A DNA stretch of 30,238 nt, taken from CAZUTK01 sp964623265 (GTDB taxonomy: Bacteria > Electryoneota > B3-LCP). Below the pieces are notes generated by a model, which was given only the letters and a program-made list of their open reading frames with translations, had not been told where the DNA came from and ran no database searches. Shown here piece after piece: positions 16,174 through 24,468 of this stretch. The translations under genes and the position numbers were made by a program. The stretch spans positions 1 to 30,238 of the forward strand of contig CAZUTK010000039.1 in NCBI GenBank assembly GCA_964623265.1, given 5' to 3'. The stretch's first letter is position 1; every line of letters begins with the position of its first letter.

Positions 16174-16742
16174 CAGTACAGTCCGGCTTTTAGATCCGTC
16201 CAAGAAGGATTTCCTTCCAAATCCTCCCAGCGATAAATCGCCCAATAGCCTGTGGAGTTCTTCGCGAGGATAAAATCGGAACGCCCGCTGACTTCCGCCG
16301 GAAGCGTCGGATCGCTCACAGCGACATTCAACGTGTAGGTCTGCGTAACGCGCGCGGAGTCGTTATTCCCGTAGATCGAACGGCTCTCTTCCTGCAATGT
16401 CAAATATGGAATGAAGCCGGGCTGCAACAGGGTAAATAGGTATTGAATCGTTCTCTGTTCTTCGGCGTATCCCCAAGGTGTCGTGAGAGGCCAACCGATC
16501 GAGTTAGGATTCGGGACGAAGATAAATGTCCTGCCGGGGTCATCCGGCGTGAAAAAACAGCGCAGATAATGCTCGGAATTCAATTCCGCCATCGCCTGCT
16601 TCATATTGAGAAAAACCTGTTCGATTTGCGTGGGGTAAATCCAAGGTGAACCGGAATCCAAAGGTGGTTCCGTGGTGCGCGTGCGAAAAAGATCGCACCC
16701 CGCCAGCAACAAGCCTGCCCATAGGACGAACGCGAACTTCAT
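16173..16742 (-). CDS. Lipoprotein of unknown function (pair member 1)
   Basis: 189 residues from the ATG at 16742; alternative starts ATG 16772 and TTG 16775 would add 10 or 11 residues before the same signal peptide. The signal peptide MKFAFVLWAGLLLAGC carries a strong lipobox (LLAGC). The mature protein has a helix (IEQVFLNMKQAMAELN), the aromatic strand RTFIFVPNP, and a C-terminal strand GYWAIYRWEDLEGNP that parallels FRILSWKDN in the next gene. The two are probably old tandem duplicates with a shared fold, perhaps NTF2-like. It follows the hairpin cluster at 16801-16870, so it may start a new transcript. Confidence 0.6.
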   Translation of the reverse strand: MKFAFVLWAGLLLAGCDLFRTRTTEPPLDSGSPWIYPTQIEQVFLNMKQAMAELNSEHYLRCFFTPDDPGRTFIFVPNPNSIGWPLTTPWGYAEEQRTIQYLFTLLQPGFIPYLTLQEESRSIYGNNDSARVTQTYTLNVAVSDPTLPAEVSGRSDFILAKNSTGYWAIYRWEDLEGNPSWTDLKAGLY

Positions 16743-16800
16743 TTGAAAACTGGGAGTGATCTCTCTGCGCATCAATTCTTAAGATAATGAATCAAACCTC

Positions 16801-16826
16801 AAAAATCAAGCGGCAACCGCCGCTTT
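16801..16826 (-). terminator. Probable minus-strand terminator after the dehydrogenase gene
   Basis: Perfect 7-bp stem AAGCGGC (16808-16814) with GCCGCTT (16819-16825), four-base loop. On the minus strand the stem is followed by GATTTTTG, a usable U-tract. Confidence 0.7.
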
Positions 16827-16831
16827 TATTA

Positions 16832-16870
16832 CGCAGGCGCAGCCGCATGATTGATGCAGCCGCGCCTGCG
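16832..16870. repeat. Long hairpin (inverted repeat)
   Basis: CGCAGGCGC (16832-16840) pairs perfectly with GCGCCTGCG (16862-16870). Inside, after a small imperfect AGCC/AGCC segment, GCAT and ATGC pair around GATTG. The structure is directly downstream of the dehydrogenase stop on the minus strand and may protect its mRNA 3' end or assist the adjoining terminator. No T-tract follows it. Confidence 0.65.
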
Positions 16871-16894
16871 GCTTTTCCCGTAATGCTTTCCGCT

Positions 16895-18010
16895 TTACAG
16901 TTTTGCGGCGATCGCCTTCGCCATCTCCATCGTAGATGCTTTTCCGCCCATATCATAAGTCCGCACCTTGCCTTCCGCAATGACGGCGGCGACAGCGTTT
17001 TCAAGTCGCTGAGCTTTCTCCGTCTCGCCCAGCCAGTCCAGCATCATCTTCGCGGATAAAATCGTAGCGATGGGATTCACCTTATACATTCCGGCGTATT
17101 TCGGTGCGGATCCGTGAGTCGGTTCGAAGACGGCGTAATGGTCGCCGATGTTGCCGGCGCAGGCGAACCCCAGTCCTCCAACCAGCTGCGCGCATAGGTC
17201 CGAAAGAATATCGCCGAACATGTTTTCCGCCACCAGAACATCGTAGTCATTCGGGTTCTTCAGCAGCCACATGCATTGCGCGTCTATGTTGGTCTCCCAG
17301 AGCGGAATTTCGGGATAATCTTTCGCCACATTGCGCGCGCTGCGAATCATCAGTCCGCCGGTTTCTCGCAGAACGTTTGGCTTATCCACCACCGTCACGG
17401 AGCGCCGCTGGTACTTGCGGGCGAATTCGAACGCCTGCCGCACGATGGATTCGCACCCTTTGCGCGTCATAATGCGGGTGGATAATGCGATCTCCTCCAG
17501 TGGGTGCACTCCAAAGCCCTTCATCTTGGGGTGGATACAGAGCGCATCGAATACTGACTTCGGCAAAGGAAAGAATTCGACCCCTCCGTACATCCCTTCC
17601 GTATTTTCGCGGAAAACGACCAGATCTATGTCATCCTTGTAATTCAACGGATTTCCCTTGTACGCCTTGCAGGGGCGCATATTCGTATGCAGATTCAGTT
17701 CTTGCCGCAGACGCACGATCGGACTGAAATACGTGAATCCTTTTCCTTGCAGTTCCGGTTTCAGTTCCTTCGCCGCTTCATCCTTGGGTTTGGATGTGAT
17801 TGCTCCGAACAGCGCGCAATCGGTTTCCTTTAATAGCTTCAAAGTGCGGTCGGGCAGAGCATTCCCTTCGTTGCACCAGAATTCCCAACCGATGTCCCCG
17901 TGCAGATATTCGGCATCGAATTGGAGCGCATCCAGAGTCAAACGCGCTGCTTCCATCACTTCTTTTCCCACGCCGTCTCCCGGCAACCAAGCGATGCGAA
18001 ATTTAGCCAT
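16895..18010 (-). CDS. Isocitrate/isopropylmalate-family dehydrogenase, probably isocitrate dehydrogenase
   Basis: 371 residues with an excellent ribosome site (AGAGGAG). This family oxidatively decarboxylates (R)-hydroxyacids. Substrate residues align with E. coli isocitrate dehydrogenase: Ser96 (Ser113), Arg102, Arg112, Arg134, Tyr141, Lys210 and metal ligands Asp243, Asp267 and Asp271. Ser96 favours isocitrate over isopropylmalate. For the cofactor, HGSAPKYAGMYKVNP has Lys304, Tyr305 and Val311, the NADP-type set, whereas the position of E. coli Arg395 is Gly356 as in NAD-type relatives. Cofactor use is therefore open. Homoisocitrate or tartrate/malate activity is not excluded. It follows two PorV/PorQ genes at 26 bases and is followed by hairpins. 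Confidence 0.85.
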   Translation of the reverse strand: MAKFRIAWLPGDGVGKEVMEAARLTLDALQFDAEYLHGDIGWEFWCNEGNALPDRTLKLLKETDCALFGAITSKPKDEAAKELKPELQGKGFTYFSPIVRLRQELNLHTNMRPCKAYKGNPLNYKDDIDLVVFRENTEGMYGGVEFFPLPKSVFDALCIHPKMKGFGVHPLEEIALSTRIMTRKGCESIVRQAFEFARKYQRRSVTVVDKPNVLRETGGLMIRSARNVAKDYPEIPLWETNIDAQCMWLLKNPNDYDVLVAENMFGDILSDLCAQLVGGLGFACAGNIGDHYAVFEPTHGSAPKYAGMYKVNPIATILSAKMMLDWLGETEKAQRLENAVAAVIAEGKVRTYDMGGKASTMEMAKAIAAKL

Positions 18011-18036
18011 ATGCTCCTCTTGTTAGTTTATGTAGA

Positions 18037-18942
18037 TTAAAATTGAATGCTGAATGAAATCCGATGACCGGCGCCGAAGTCTTCCGCCAGGGGTTGATAT
18101 GCATAGTCGAAGGCAAAACGATCCCAGGCTAAACCCGCGCCTCCCGAAAATGCGCGCAGTTCACTGCCGGTTTGATATCCGCCGCGCAGGAAAAGGTGCT
18201 CTCGCCAGAACGCCTCTAAACCGACGTGAAATCGGGTGTCACCTTCGAGATAGATGCATCCGTCCGCCGTCCCCTGAAGTCCGAAATCGCCGCGTTGAAT
18301 AAAGGTTCCCGAGACACCCAGCGCAGCGCTCGTAGGAACGGTCGGCTTCTCGTGTTGCAAAGCCGCCATTTCACCTACATTGCGCAGCGCGGCGCCGATC
18401 GTCAACCCGGCGACGGGGAAACGATAGGCGATTCCCAGATCCGCAGCAACACCGGATGCGTCCTGCACATAGATCTGTTGATATAGGTATTTCCCTGTTA
18501 ACCCGAGCGCGAACCGTGTTCCCCAGAGATAGCTGAGACTGATGCCTGCGGAGAGGTCGTGAGCGCTGAAAGTCTCAATGGGTTTATCGGATGGGAGGGT
18601 GCGCAGTTCGATATCCGGCGTGTTGAACACCGAAAATGACACTCCCAGCGCATATCTCGGCTTCTGAATGAGAATCGCGCCGGATTGCATGGTTAAATCC
18701 AACAGCCAATCCGTGTATGCGAAAGAAGCCGCGGATTTCTCTGCGAAACCCATTAGAGCTGGATTGTGAAAAGCAGTGAAAGCGCCGCGGGAATCGCTCA
18801 CGCCTGTCTCCCCCAAAGCCGCGGATCGGGCGTCGGGTGAAATTTTCAGAAAAGCCAGCGCGCCGGATGTCCCACTCTGGGCGACAGCCGCGATGAAAAA
18901 GGCGATCAGCACAAGGATATATCGCAGAAATTTTAAGTTCAT
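18037..18942 (-). CDS. PorV/PorQ-family outer-membrane barrel (copy 2)
   Basis: 301 residues. Signal peptide to about residue 22 (IAAVAQ), then the family N-terminus SGALAFLKISPDARSAALGETGVSDSRG and the FHNPALMGF block (Asn-Pro-Ala), typical of PorV/PorQ (UPF0164, FadL-like) proteins. The remainder is regular amphipathic beta strands ending in the aromatic RISFSIQF expected of outer-membrane barrels. In T9SS, PorV shuttles cargo from the translocon to the attachment complex. The start codon overlaps the upstream stop by one base (TAATG), so it is coupled to copy 1. Confidence 0.85.
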   Translation of the reverse strand: MNLKFLRYILVLIAFFIAAVAQSGTSGALAFLKISPDARSAALGETGVSDSRGAFTAFHNPALMGFAEKSAASFAYTDWLLDLTMQSGAILIQKPRYALGVSFSVFNTPDIELRTLPSDKPIETFSAHDLSAGISLSYLWGTRFALGLTGKYLYQQIYVQDASGVAADLGIAYRFPVAGLTIGAALRNVGEMAALQHEKPTVPTSAALGVSGTFIQRGDFGLQGTADGCIYLEGDTRFHVGLEAFWREHLFLRGGYQTGSELRAFSGGAGLAWDRFAFDYAYQPLAEDFGAGHRISFSIQF

Positions 18943-19949
18943 TAGAAACTCACGGCGAAGGATATAATCTGCGTATCCCAGGGCGGGACGTCTTGTATTT
19001 GATAAGCGTAGTCCAGTTGTCCGGACAGCTTCCAGACGGAAAACCCGAATCCCAATCCGAAAGCGGGATTTTGATCGTCGTAGCCGGCGCGTACAGCGAA
19101 CAGATAAGATTCAAACTGATGAACCACGCATTCACCCCCGATGTGAATTTGCTGGTCCTCTTGATCGCTCGTTTCGAAATCTCCGGCTATCGTGAGACCG
19201 GGAAAAATGGTCTCGAAATGATAAGCGGCTCCGACCCGATAAATTTGCGGAAATTTATCCACAATCGTGGTGCCTTCCTGACCCCAGAGCGTGCCGGTGT
19301 CCCAGCGGTACTGTGCGTTGATGTGCCGCGCCTGAGCACCCAGATAAAGATTCGGATAAGGATTGACCAGGATGCCCGCATCAAAACCCAGCCGGGTGCT
19401 GGACAAAGATTCCCCCTGAGTCAGATCGGGAAAACTGTTGTAAAGGATCACGGGCGAGAATCCCACTGAAAGATAATCCGCCAATCTCAGCGCGAAGGAA
19501 AAGTAAAATGCGTTCTCCGCGTTGCGGAAGGTCCCAATGGGATAACCGTCGCGGTCTCTTCCGTCAATATCGCCTGAACCGGCGTAGATCCAGCCTACAC
19601 CTACGCCCGCGGAAAGTCTTTCGCCCTCCAGTCCAGCGGGAGGATGCAGCGGCGAAGCGAATCCGATGAAATGAAAACGCCGCTCCAGAGAGAGGTAATT
19701 GTACGTTGCCAGAGCGGTTTTCTGCTGCAGAAACGGCAGCGAAGCCGGATTGTAGTAGATCCCATATGGATTCCCCGGCAGCGCGACTCCGACATCTCCC
19801 ATCGCCAGATCGCGTGCGCCCAGACCCATCCGCAGAAAGGCGCCCGCTTTTCCGGCATTGCTGCCGGCATCCGCCGATTGCGCGAAGAAAACCCCCGCCA
19901 CCACAATGGCGAGACGAATGGCTGAATGTTTCAATGATACCGCCTTCAT
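18942..19949 (-). CDS. PorV/PorQ-family outer-membrane barrel (copy 1)
   Basis: 335 residues. Signal peptide ending SADA, then GKAGAFLRMGLGARDLAMGDVGVAL and YYNPASLPFL, the same family blocks as the next gene, and a strand-rich body ending TQIISFAVSF with terminal Phe. The two copies differ widely outside these blocks, so they are an old duplication or separate subfamilies. The gene starts 13 bases after a protein with a T9SS tail, which suggests that the barrel serves that cargo. No T9SS core genes (sov/porK/porL/porM/porN) are in the window. Confidence 0.85.
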   Translation of the reverse strand: MKAVSLKHSAIRLAIVVAGVFFAQSADAGSNAGKAGAFLRMGLGARDLAMGDVGVALPGNPYGIYYNPASLPFLQQKTALATYNYLSLERRFHFIGFASPLHPPAGLEGERLSAGVGVGWIYAGSGDIDGRDRDGYPIGTFRNAENAFYFSFALRLADYLSVGFSPVILYNSFPDLTQGESLSSTRLGFDAGILVNPYPNLYLGAQARHINAQYRWDTGTLWGQEGTTIVDKFPQIYRVGAAYHFETIFPGLTIAGDFETSDQEDQQIHIGGECVVHQFESYLFAVRAGYDDQNPAFGLGFGFSVWKLSGQLDYAYQIQDVPPWDTQIISFAVSF

Positions 19950-19962
19950 TTTCGATTCTTAA

Positions 19963-21462
19963 TTATGGGATGACGGCGATTTTTCCCCAGACTGGTCCCG
20001 ATCCAGAGCGTTCTATTTGATAGTAATATACGCCCGCTGCCACCGGCGTCCCGTCATCGCGCTTGCCGTCCCAAACTTCGTAATAATCCCCGGCGCTGCG
20101 CGATTTTCCATCCACGACCGTGGCGACCCGATCCAGAGCAAAATCGTAGATCTTCACGGTTACTGTGCCGGAATGCGGCATATCATACTGGAGCCGCACG
20201 ATGTAAGGCGAGATTCGCGGTGAAAAGGGATTCGGATAAGCGTATGTCCCCGGCTGGCCTGCCTGACCGGTCGGGAGAAAAGCGCGGTAGATCGTCCAAG
20301 TGTTACCCAAGTCGTTGCTGGATGCGACCCCGTCTCCGGTGCCCACCCAGAGCGTACCTTGATAGGATAGGGCGCTATAGACCTCCGGATCATACAGGAT
20401 CTCCCCGGACTGAACATCTTTGATTTGCGGAAAGAGCTCCCAGGTAACGCCCCCGTCAATGCTCTTGTGGAGCCCGAGGTTGGACGCCACATACGCGACG
20501 GAGTCGTCAAACGCGAAGTTATGTCCCTTCAGTGGCAGGCTATCGGTGAGCGCCACTTCCCAGGTCAGCCCGCCGTTTTCCGTCTTTGAAATGCCGTAAT
20601 ATTCACCGGAACCTTGCGCGGGCCAGGTCGCCGCCCAGAGCACCTCATGTCCGCTCCAGCGCTGCAACCCCAGCGCTGTGATGAAATTGCCAGACAAACC
20701 ATTTGCGCTATAGCTGTAATTCGTCCAGGTCTGGCCGCCGTCCGTGGACTTATTGATTCCCGCTGCCGTTCCCACCCAGAGGATGCTGTCATCCCCCACC
20801 ACCGCGAAAGCGCGGTGATTCAGATGATCGTAGGAGGAAAAAGCCAGAGTGTCCGGTGTGACCACGTGCCAGGCGCTGTCTGCAAAGCTGAATTTGCGCA
20901 GCCCGCCCCCCCAGGATGCGATCCAGACTTCGGTCGTTGTGATCAACAGGTCATAGGTCACATTTTGCACGTTGGTCGTCGTCGGTGAATAGGTCGTCAC
21001 GGTATCGGGATCCACCGGCTGGTCAAACCATGTCCAAGTGAATCCGCCGTCGGTCGAAAAACCGACGCCTCCACCTGCCGGCAAAAGTCCCACCGATGTA
21101 TTCTCGGTGTACGCCGTCGCCGCCCAGATGACCCCGTCTTTAACGTCCAGCGCCGATATGGAACCGCGCCCCAAACCGAACGATTCGTCGAAGGAACTCC
21201 AGCTCTGAGTTTCGAGATGCCGGACGGAAAGGCCCTTCCCCGTTCCCATTAAGATATCCATCGAATCAGGAACCAGGTCTATTACCGAATTCGAGAGGAG
21301 TTGATTGACCGGATTAGAACCTTCAGCGTAAAAACGAAAGCCGGTTTTTCCCGGAGTTTGAGCTGCAGAACGCCCGCACAGATGGAAGAATATGAGTGCG
21401 ATATAAAAGAGCAGGGAACGGCAGGTCAAGATCTTGCAGATTCGAAGGTTGAGGTTCCGCAT
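19963..21462 (-). CDS. T9SS-sorted Asp-box (BNR) beta-propeller protein
   Basis: 499 residues. Signal peptide to about 34 (RSAA). A propeller of about 40-400 carries Asp boxes STDGGFTW (136-143), STDGGQTW (239), TENGGLTW (294), SIDGGVTW (334) and SNDLGNTW (382), with strand motifs such as LWVGTAAGI between them. These repeats occur in sialidases, YCF48/Vps10-like and other secreted propellers; no sialidase Arg triad or FRIP motif was seen, so an enzyme role is not claimed. Residues 408-499 form a FlgD-Ig/T9SS type A-like sorting domain (YPNPFSP, VTVKIYD, GVYYYQIE, KIAVIP). It starts six bases after the lipoprotein stop with no clear ribosome site, fitting coupled translation. Confidence 0.87.
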   Translation of the reverse strand: MRNLNLRICKILTCRSLLFYIALIFFHLCGRSAAQTPGKTGFRFYAEGSNPVNQLLSNSVIDLVPDSMDILMGTGKGLSVRHLETQSWSSFDESFGLGRGSISALDVKDGVIWAATAYTENTSVGLLPAGGGVGFSTDGGFTWTWFDQPVDPDTVTTYSPTTTNVQNVTYDLLITTTEVWIASWGGGLRKFSFADSAWHVVTPDTLAFSSYDHLNHRAFAVVGDDSILWVGTAAGINKSTDGGQTWTNYSYSANGLSGNFITALGLQRWSGHEVLWAATWPAQGSGEYYGISKTENGGLTWEVALTDSLPLKGHNFAFDDSVAYVASNLGLHKSIDGGVTWELFPQIKDVQSGEILYDPEVYSALSYQGTLWVGTGDGVASSNDLGNTWTIYRAFLPTGQAGQPGTYAYPNPFSPRISPYIVRLQYDMPHSGTVTVKIYDFALDRVATVVDGKSRSAGDYYEVWDGKRDDGTPVAAGVYYYQIERSGSGPVWGKIAVIP

Positions 21463-21468
21463 ATTGGA

Positions 21469-22677
21469 TCAGGGGATGACAATCAGGGAATCTATATAAG
21501 GTGTGCTGCTGTTTCCGGCAAAGTCTTCCGCCATAAAAGTAAAAGTGTATGTTCCGGTTTGCGATGTATCGTAAAGCACCGCAGTGGTGGAAAAGATCGA
21601 ATCTCCGGCGACTAAATCGCCGAGATAACCCTGATTCCACCGAGCGGGATCAAAGGGCAATCCATTGTCTTCCATCGGGATGGGGAACCCGTTATTCGCC
21701 ATGCTGCCGTCCGGCTTGCGCGAGTATAGATAGACGCTCTTCAGATCGGCGGCCGTCTGTTCGTCCCAAGATTTGATGGTGATCAACAGCTCGGTATAAG
21801 GAGGATTGACTGGAATCGCCAGCGTATCCGGATATTGAGAATCTGACAAGCCGGGCGGCAAGTTTTGAAGAAATACCACCTTACCTAAAGAATCGCTCGC
21901 AACATCGAAAGAGTCCCGCGCGCGAAATGCAAAGATATAATCCCCGCTGGATTTTCTGGCGGCGAAATCCGATGCGATCTCGATGCCATAATATCCTCCA
22001 CCGACTTTAGATAAAGCGGTCGGGGCGTCTATAGGCAATCCTGCCGGTGAATATAATTGCATTTCTACGGACACGACGGAATCGCTCTCCAGAGGATCCG
22101 GATCAATCGCCTGCACTAGAATCTCCAGAGACGCGAAACCGGAGAGGAGCGAATCCGGAAGCATCAGATTCGAGAGCTGAGGCGGCAGACTGGGGAAGAC
22201 CGCCACGGTGTCTGGTCGGCTGAACGCGCTCTTGCCGTTCGAGTAAGCGGCGACAGTTAGAAAGTAAAATCCCGATTGAGGTGCGAATCGCGAATTGACC
22301 TGGCGGCTGTAAACTCCGTTCTTGGCGACCAGATCCCCGGAATAGGGGGAGCAATAATTCAGCGCATCATCATGCTGAAAAGCGCCTGCATCGTCATATA
22401 ATCTGAAGAAAACAACGTAAATCCCACTGGAATCAGATATAGCCGCGCGTACGGAATCAATCGTTTCCGGATCAACTCCGCTTACGATCACCTGCACTGG
22501 ATAGTAGATGGTGGATTGATAGACCAGATTCGGGAGTACGCTTTGCCATTGAACCTCGATTTGACCGGGCGGATTCAGGGGCGTTTTTCCGTCGTCATCC
22601 TGCGAACAGCCTGCCAGCGCGAGGATCGAAACGGAGAGGATCAGCAGAGCAAGGAAACGGTTTGCAGTTCCGATCAC
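21469..22677 (-). CDS. Ig-like repeat lipoprotein
   Basis: 402 residues from GTG at 22677, chosen because it places a normal signal peptide first (RFLALLILSVSILALAGC, Cys24 lipidated). The frame stays open to 22815, but the extra 46 residues do not look like a leader. The mature protein has about three or four Ig-like modules, each opening with phrases such as PPQLSNLMLPDSLLSG, PPGLSDSQYPDTL and closing with strands like GDYIFAFRARDSF and GTYTFTFMAEDFAGN. It is beta-rich with no catalytic motif and ends SLIVIP. It is the first gene of a lipoprotein, T9SS cargo, PorV, PorV operon and probably acts at the cell surface or outer-membrane inner face. Confidence 0.72.
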   Translation of the reverse strand: MIGTANRFLALLILSVSILALAGCSQDDDGKTPLNPPGQIEVQWQSVLPNLVYQSTIYYPVQVIVSGVDPETIDSVRAAISDSSGIYVVFFRLYDDAGAFQHDDALNYCSPYSGDLVAKNGVYSRQVNSRFAPQSGFYFLTVAAYSNGKSAFSRPDTVAVFPSLPPQLSNLMLPDSLLSGFASLEILVQAIDPDPLESDSVVSVEMQLYSPAGLPIDAPTALSKVGGGYYGIEIASDFAARKSSGDYIFAFRARDSFDVASDSLGKVVFLQNLPPGLSDSQYPDTLAIPVNPPYTELLITIKSWDEQTAADLKSVYLYSRKPDGSMANNGFPIPMEDNGLPFDPARWNQGYLGDLVAGDSIFSTTAVLYDTSQTGTYTFTFMAEDFAGNSSTPYIDSLIVIP

Positions 22678-22864
22678 AATGTTCTCTTGTTTTCCAATTT
22701 GAACCTTATACGCCGTATCGCGAAAAGAAGATCCGCTTAAAATGGAAATTCCTGATGCGGACAAAGTCGGATAATAACCGCCGTCTTCGCAGTTTTCAGG
22801 CGGTCTTTGCATCATATGCCGTCATGCGACCGCCGTTACCTTCGTCAAAACAGCCGCTTTTAAC

Positions 22865-22893
22865 TTGACAACGTGAAACAAAACGACTATTTT
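22865..22893 (+). promoter_or_regulatory. Predicted promoter for the kdsC-rpoN operon
   Basis: A perfect -35 TTGACA (22865-22870), 17-base spacer and TATTTT (22888-22893, four of six). It lies about 26 bases before the kdsC ATG in the roughly 240-base region between divergent genes, so a short leader is expected. A further TATACT at 22894 is spaced too far for that -35. Confidence 0.5.
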
Positions 22894-22918
22894 TATACTG
22901 CAAACTGAATGCCTGAAA

Positions 22919-23473
22919 ATGAACGGAATCTCTGAATCCACTCTGGCACGCATCAGACCGATCCAATTGATCCTGATGGATGTGGACGGCACGCTTTCGG
23001 ACGGCAAACTTTTCTACGATGCCAACTGGGTTGAAGGCAAATCTTTCAACGTCCGCGACGGTTTTGGGATCTATCTGGCCCATTCAGCGGGGTTGAAGAC
23101 CGGTATGATCACCGGCAGGACTTCCCGCCTGGTCAGCGAAAGAGCCAGGGAGCTGGAAATGGAGTTCGTCTTTCAAGGACACTTCGAGAAATCGTCCGTG
23201 CTGGATGAGATTATACGGCAAAGCGGGCTGCGGGAAGAGCAGATCGCCTTCATCGGCGACGATCTTTTTGATCTGCCTGTCCTTATGCGTGTCGGATTCG
23301 CCGCCGCACCCGCCGACGCGGATCCGGAAGTCCTGCAACGAGTGCATTTTGTTTCCCGCTTCCCCGGCGGAGGCGGCGCGGTGCGGGAAATCATTGAAGT
23401 CGTTTTAAAGGGGCAGGGCCGCTGGAAAAAAATCTTGAATCAGTTCATCGCAGACCAACCCAACCAATCATGA
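22919..23473 (+). CDS. kdsC: 3-deoxy-D-manno-octulosonate 8-phosphate phosphatase (KdsC-type HAD)
   Basis: 184 residues, typical of capless C0-type HAD phosphatases. It removes phosphate from Kdo-8-phosphate to give Kdo for LPS inner core. Motif I is LMDVDGTLSDG (Asp21, Asp23), motif II ITGR (64-67), motif III Lys91, motif IV GDDLFDLPV (Asp114/115, Asp118). The stretch FNVRDGFGIYLA is KdsC-like. The next gene, its pathway partner kdsD, overlaps by four bases. The start is the only ATG in frame; its ribosome site is weak. A close relative, the N-acylneuraminate/CMP-sugar HAD, is excluded mainly by context. Confidence 0.9.
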   Translation: MNGISESTLARIRPIQLILMDVDGTLSDGKLFYDANWVEGKSFNVRDGFGIYLAHSAGLKTGMITGRTSRLVSERARELEMEFVFQGHFEKSSVLDEIIRQSGLREEQIAFIGDDLFDLPVLMRVGFAAAPADADPEVLQRVHFVSRFPGGGGAVREIIEVVLKGQGRWKKILNQFIADQPNQS

Positions 23474-24465
23474 AAAAAACGGACGAAAGCAGGCAAAATC
23501 ACGCGCTGGAAGAATGCCGCCGGGTGATTGAAATTGAAGCGGAAGCGGTGCGCAGCCTGCTGAATAGGCTGAACGGCAATATTGTCCAGACCCTCGACAT
23601 CCTCGAAGCCTGCAGCCGACGCAACGGCAGAGTGATCCTGACCGGCATGGGGAAATCGGGCTTGGTGGCACGCAAGATCGCCGCCACGCTTTCCTCCACC
23701 GGCACTCCTTCTCTATTTCTTCATCCGACGGAAGCCGTGCACGGCGATATGGGAGTCGTCAGCCCCCGCGATGCCGCTCTGGTTATTTCCAAAAGCGGTC
23801 GAAGCGGCGAATTGGAGCTTCTCCTGCCGGCTTTCCGCTTGTTGGGCATCCCGGTCGTGGGACTCCTCGGGGATCCTAAATCGCCCCTGGCGGAGCGCTG
23901 CGACGTCGTCGTAGACGTTTCGGTAAAGGAGGAAGCCTGTCCCTTTGACCTGGCGCCGACGGCTTCCACCACCGCAGCTTTAGCTATGGGAGATGCGCTG
24001 GCGATCGCTCTGCTGGAACGACGCGGTTTTACCCAAGAGGATTTCGCTCTTCTCCATCCCGGAGGTGTTTTAGGCAGAAGGCTCCTTCTCCGGATAGATT
24101 CCGTAATGCGCACCGGCGATGAGATCCCAATGGTCTCCGTGGATGCCTCCTTGCGGCAGTTGATCGTCGAAATGACGAGCAAGAGGCTGGGAGCGACCTG
24201 CGTGGTGGATCAGGGGAAATTGGTGGGGATCATCACGGACGGCGACCTTCGACGACTGCTGGAACGAGAAGTGGATCTCTCCGACATCACCGCCCGGGAT
24301 TTGATGACTCCGAATCCCAAGACGATTCGCCCCAACGCGCTGGCGACGCGCGCCATCCATCTGATGGAACAATACAGCATCACGCAGTTGATCGTAACCA
24401 GCGAAACCGGTGAACTCAAGGGCATCGTCCACTTGCACGACCTGCTGAAATCCGGCATCCAATAA
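23470..24465 (+). CDS. kdsD: D-arabinose 5-phosphate isomerase (KpsF/GutQ family)
   Basis: 331 residues, normal length. It interconverts ribulose-5-phosphate and arabinose-5-phosphate, feeding Kdo synthesis. The SIS domain (about 50-185) includes TGMGKSGLVARK with Lys62, HPTEAVHGD with His91, and SKSGRSGE. Two CBS domains follow (about 210-270 and 277-331; LVGIITDGDLRR, GELKGIVHLHD), which often sense nucleotides. The gene overlaps kdsC by ATGA. The order kdsC then kdsD is reversed from the usual enterobacterial layout, but the neighbourhood is otherwise the same. Confidence 0.93.
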   Translation: MKKTDESRQNHALEECRRVIEIEAEAVRSLLNRLNGNIVQTLDILEACSRRNGRVILTGMGKSGLVARKIAATLSSTGTPSLFLHPTEAVHGDMGVVSPRDAALVISKSGRSGELELLLPAFRLLGIPVVGLLGDPKSPLAERCDVVVDVSVKEEACPFDLAPTASTTAALAMGDALAIALLERRGFTQEDFALLHPGGVLGRRLLLRIDSVMRTGDEIPMVSVDASLRQLIVEMTSKRLGATCVVDQGKLVGIITDGDLRRLLEREVDLSDITARDLMTPNPKTIRPNALATRAIHLMEQYSITQLIVTSETGELKGIVHLHDLLKSGIQ

Positions 24466-24468
24466 TTG

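Noticed and set aside
19963..21462. Sialidase call for the Asp-box protein
   Set aside because: Asp boxes alone are not specific; no FRIP motif or Arg triad was seen.
22678..22815. N-terminal extension of the Ig-like lipoprotein to an ATG at 22815
   Set aside because: It would place 46 unstructured residues before a good lipoprotein signal peptide; GTG at 22677 is more consistent.
22942..22960. TGGCACG as a sigma-54 -24 element
   Set aside because: The expected TTGC -12 element is absent at the right spacing, and it lies inside kdsC; other TGGCAC sites (near 10002 and 23664) fail the same test.
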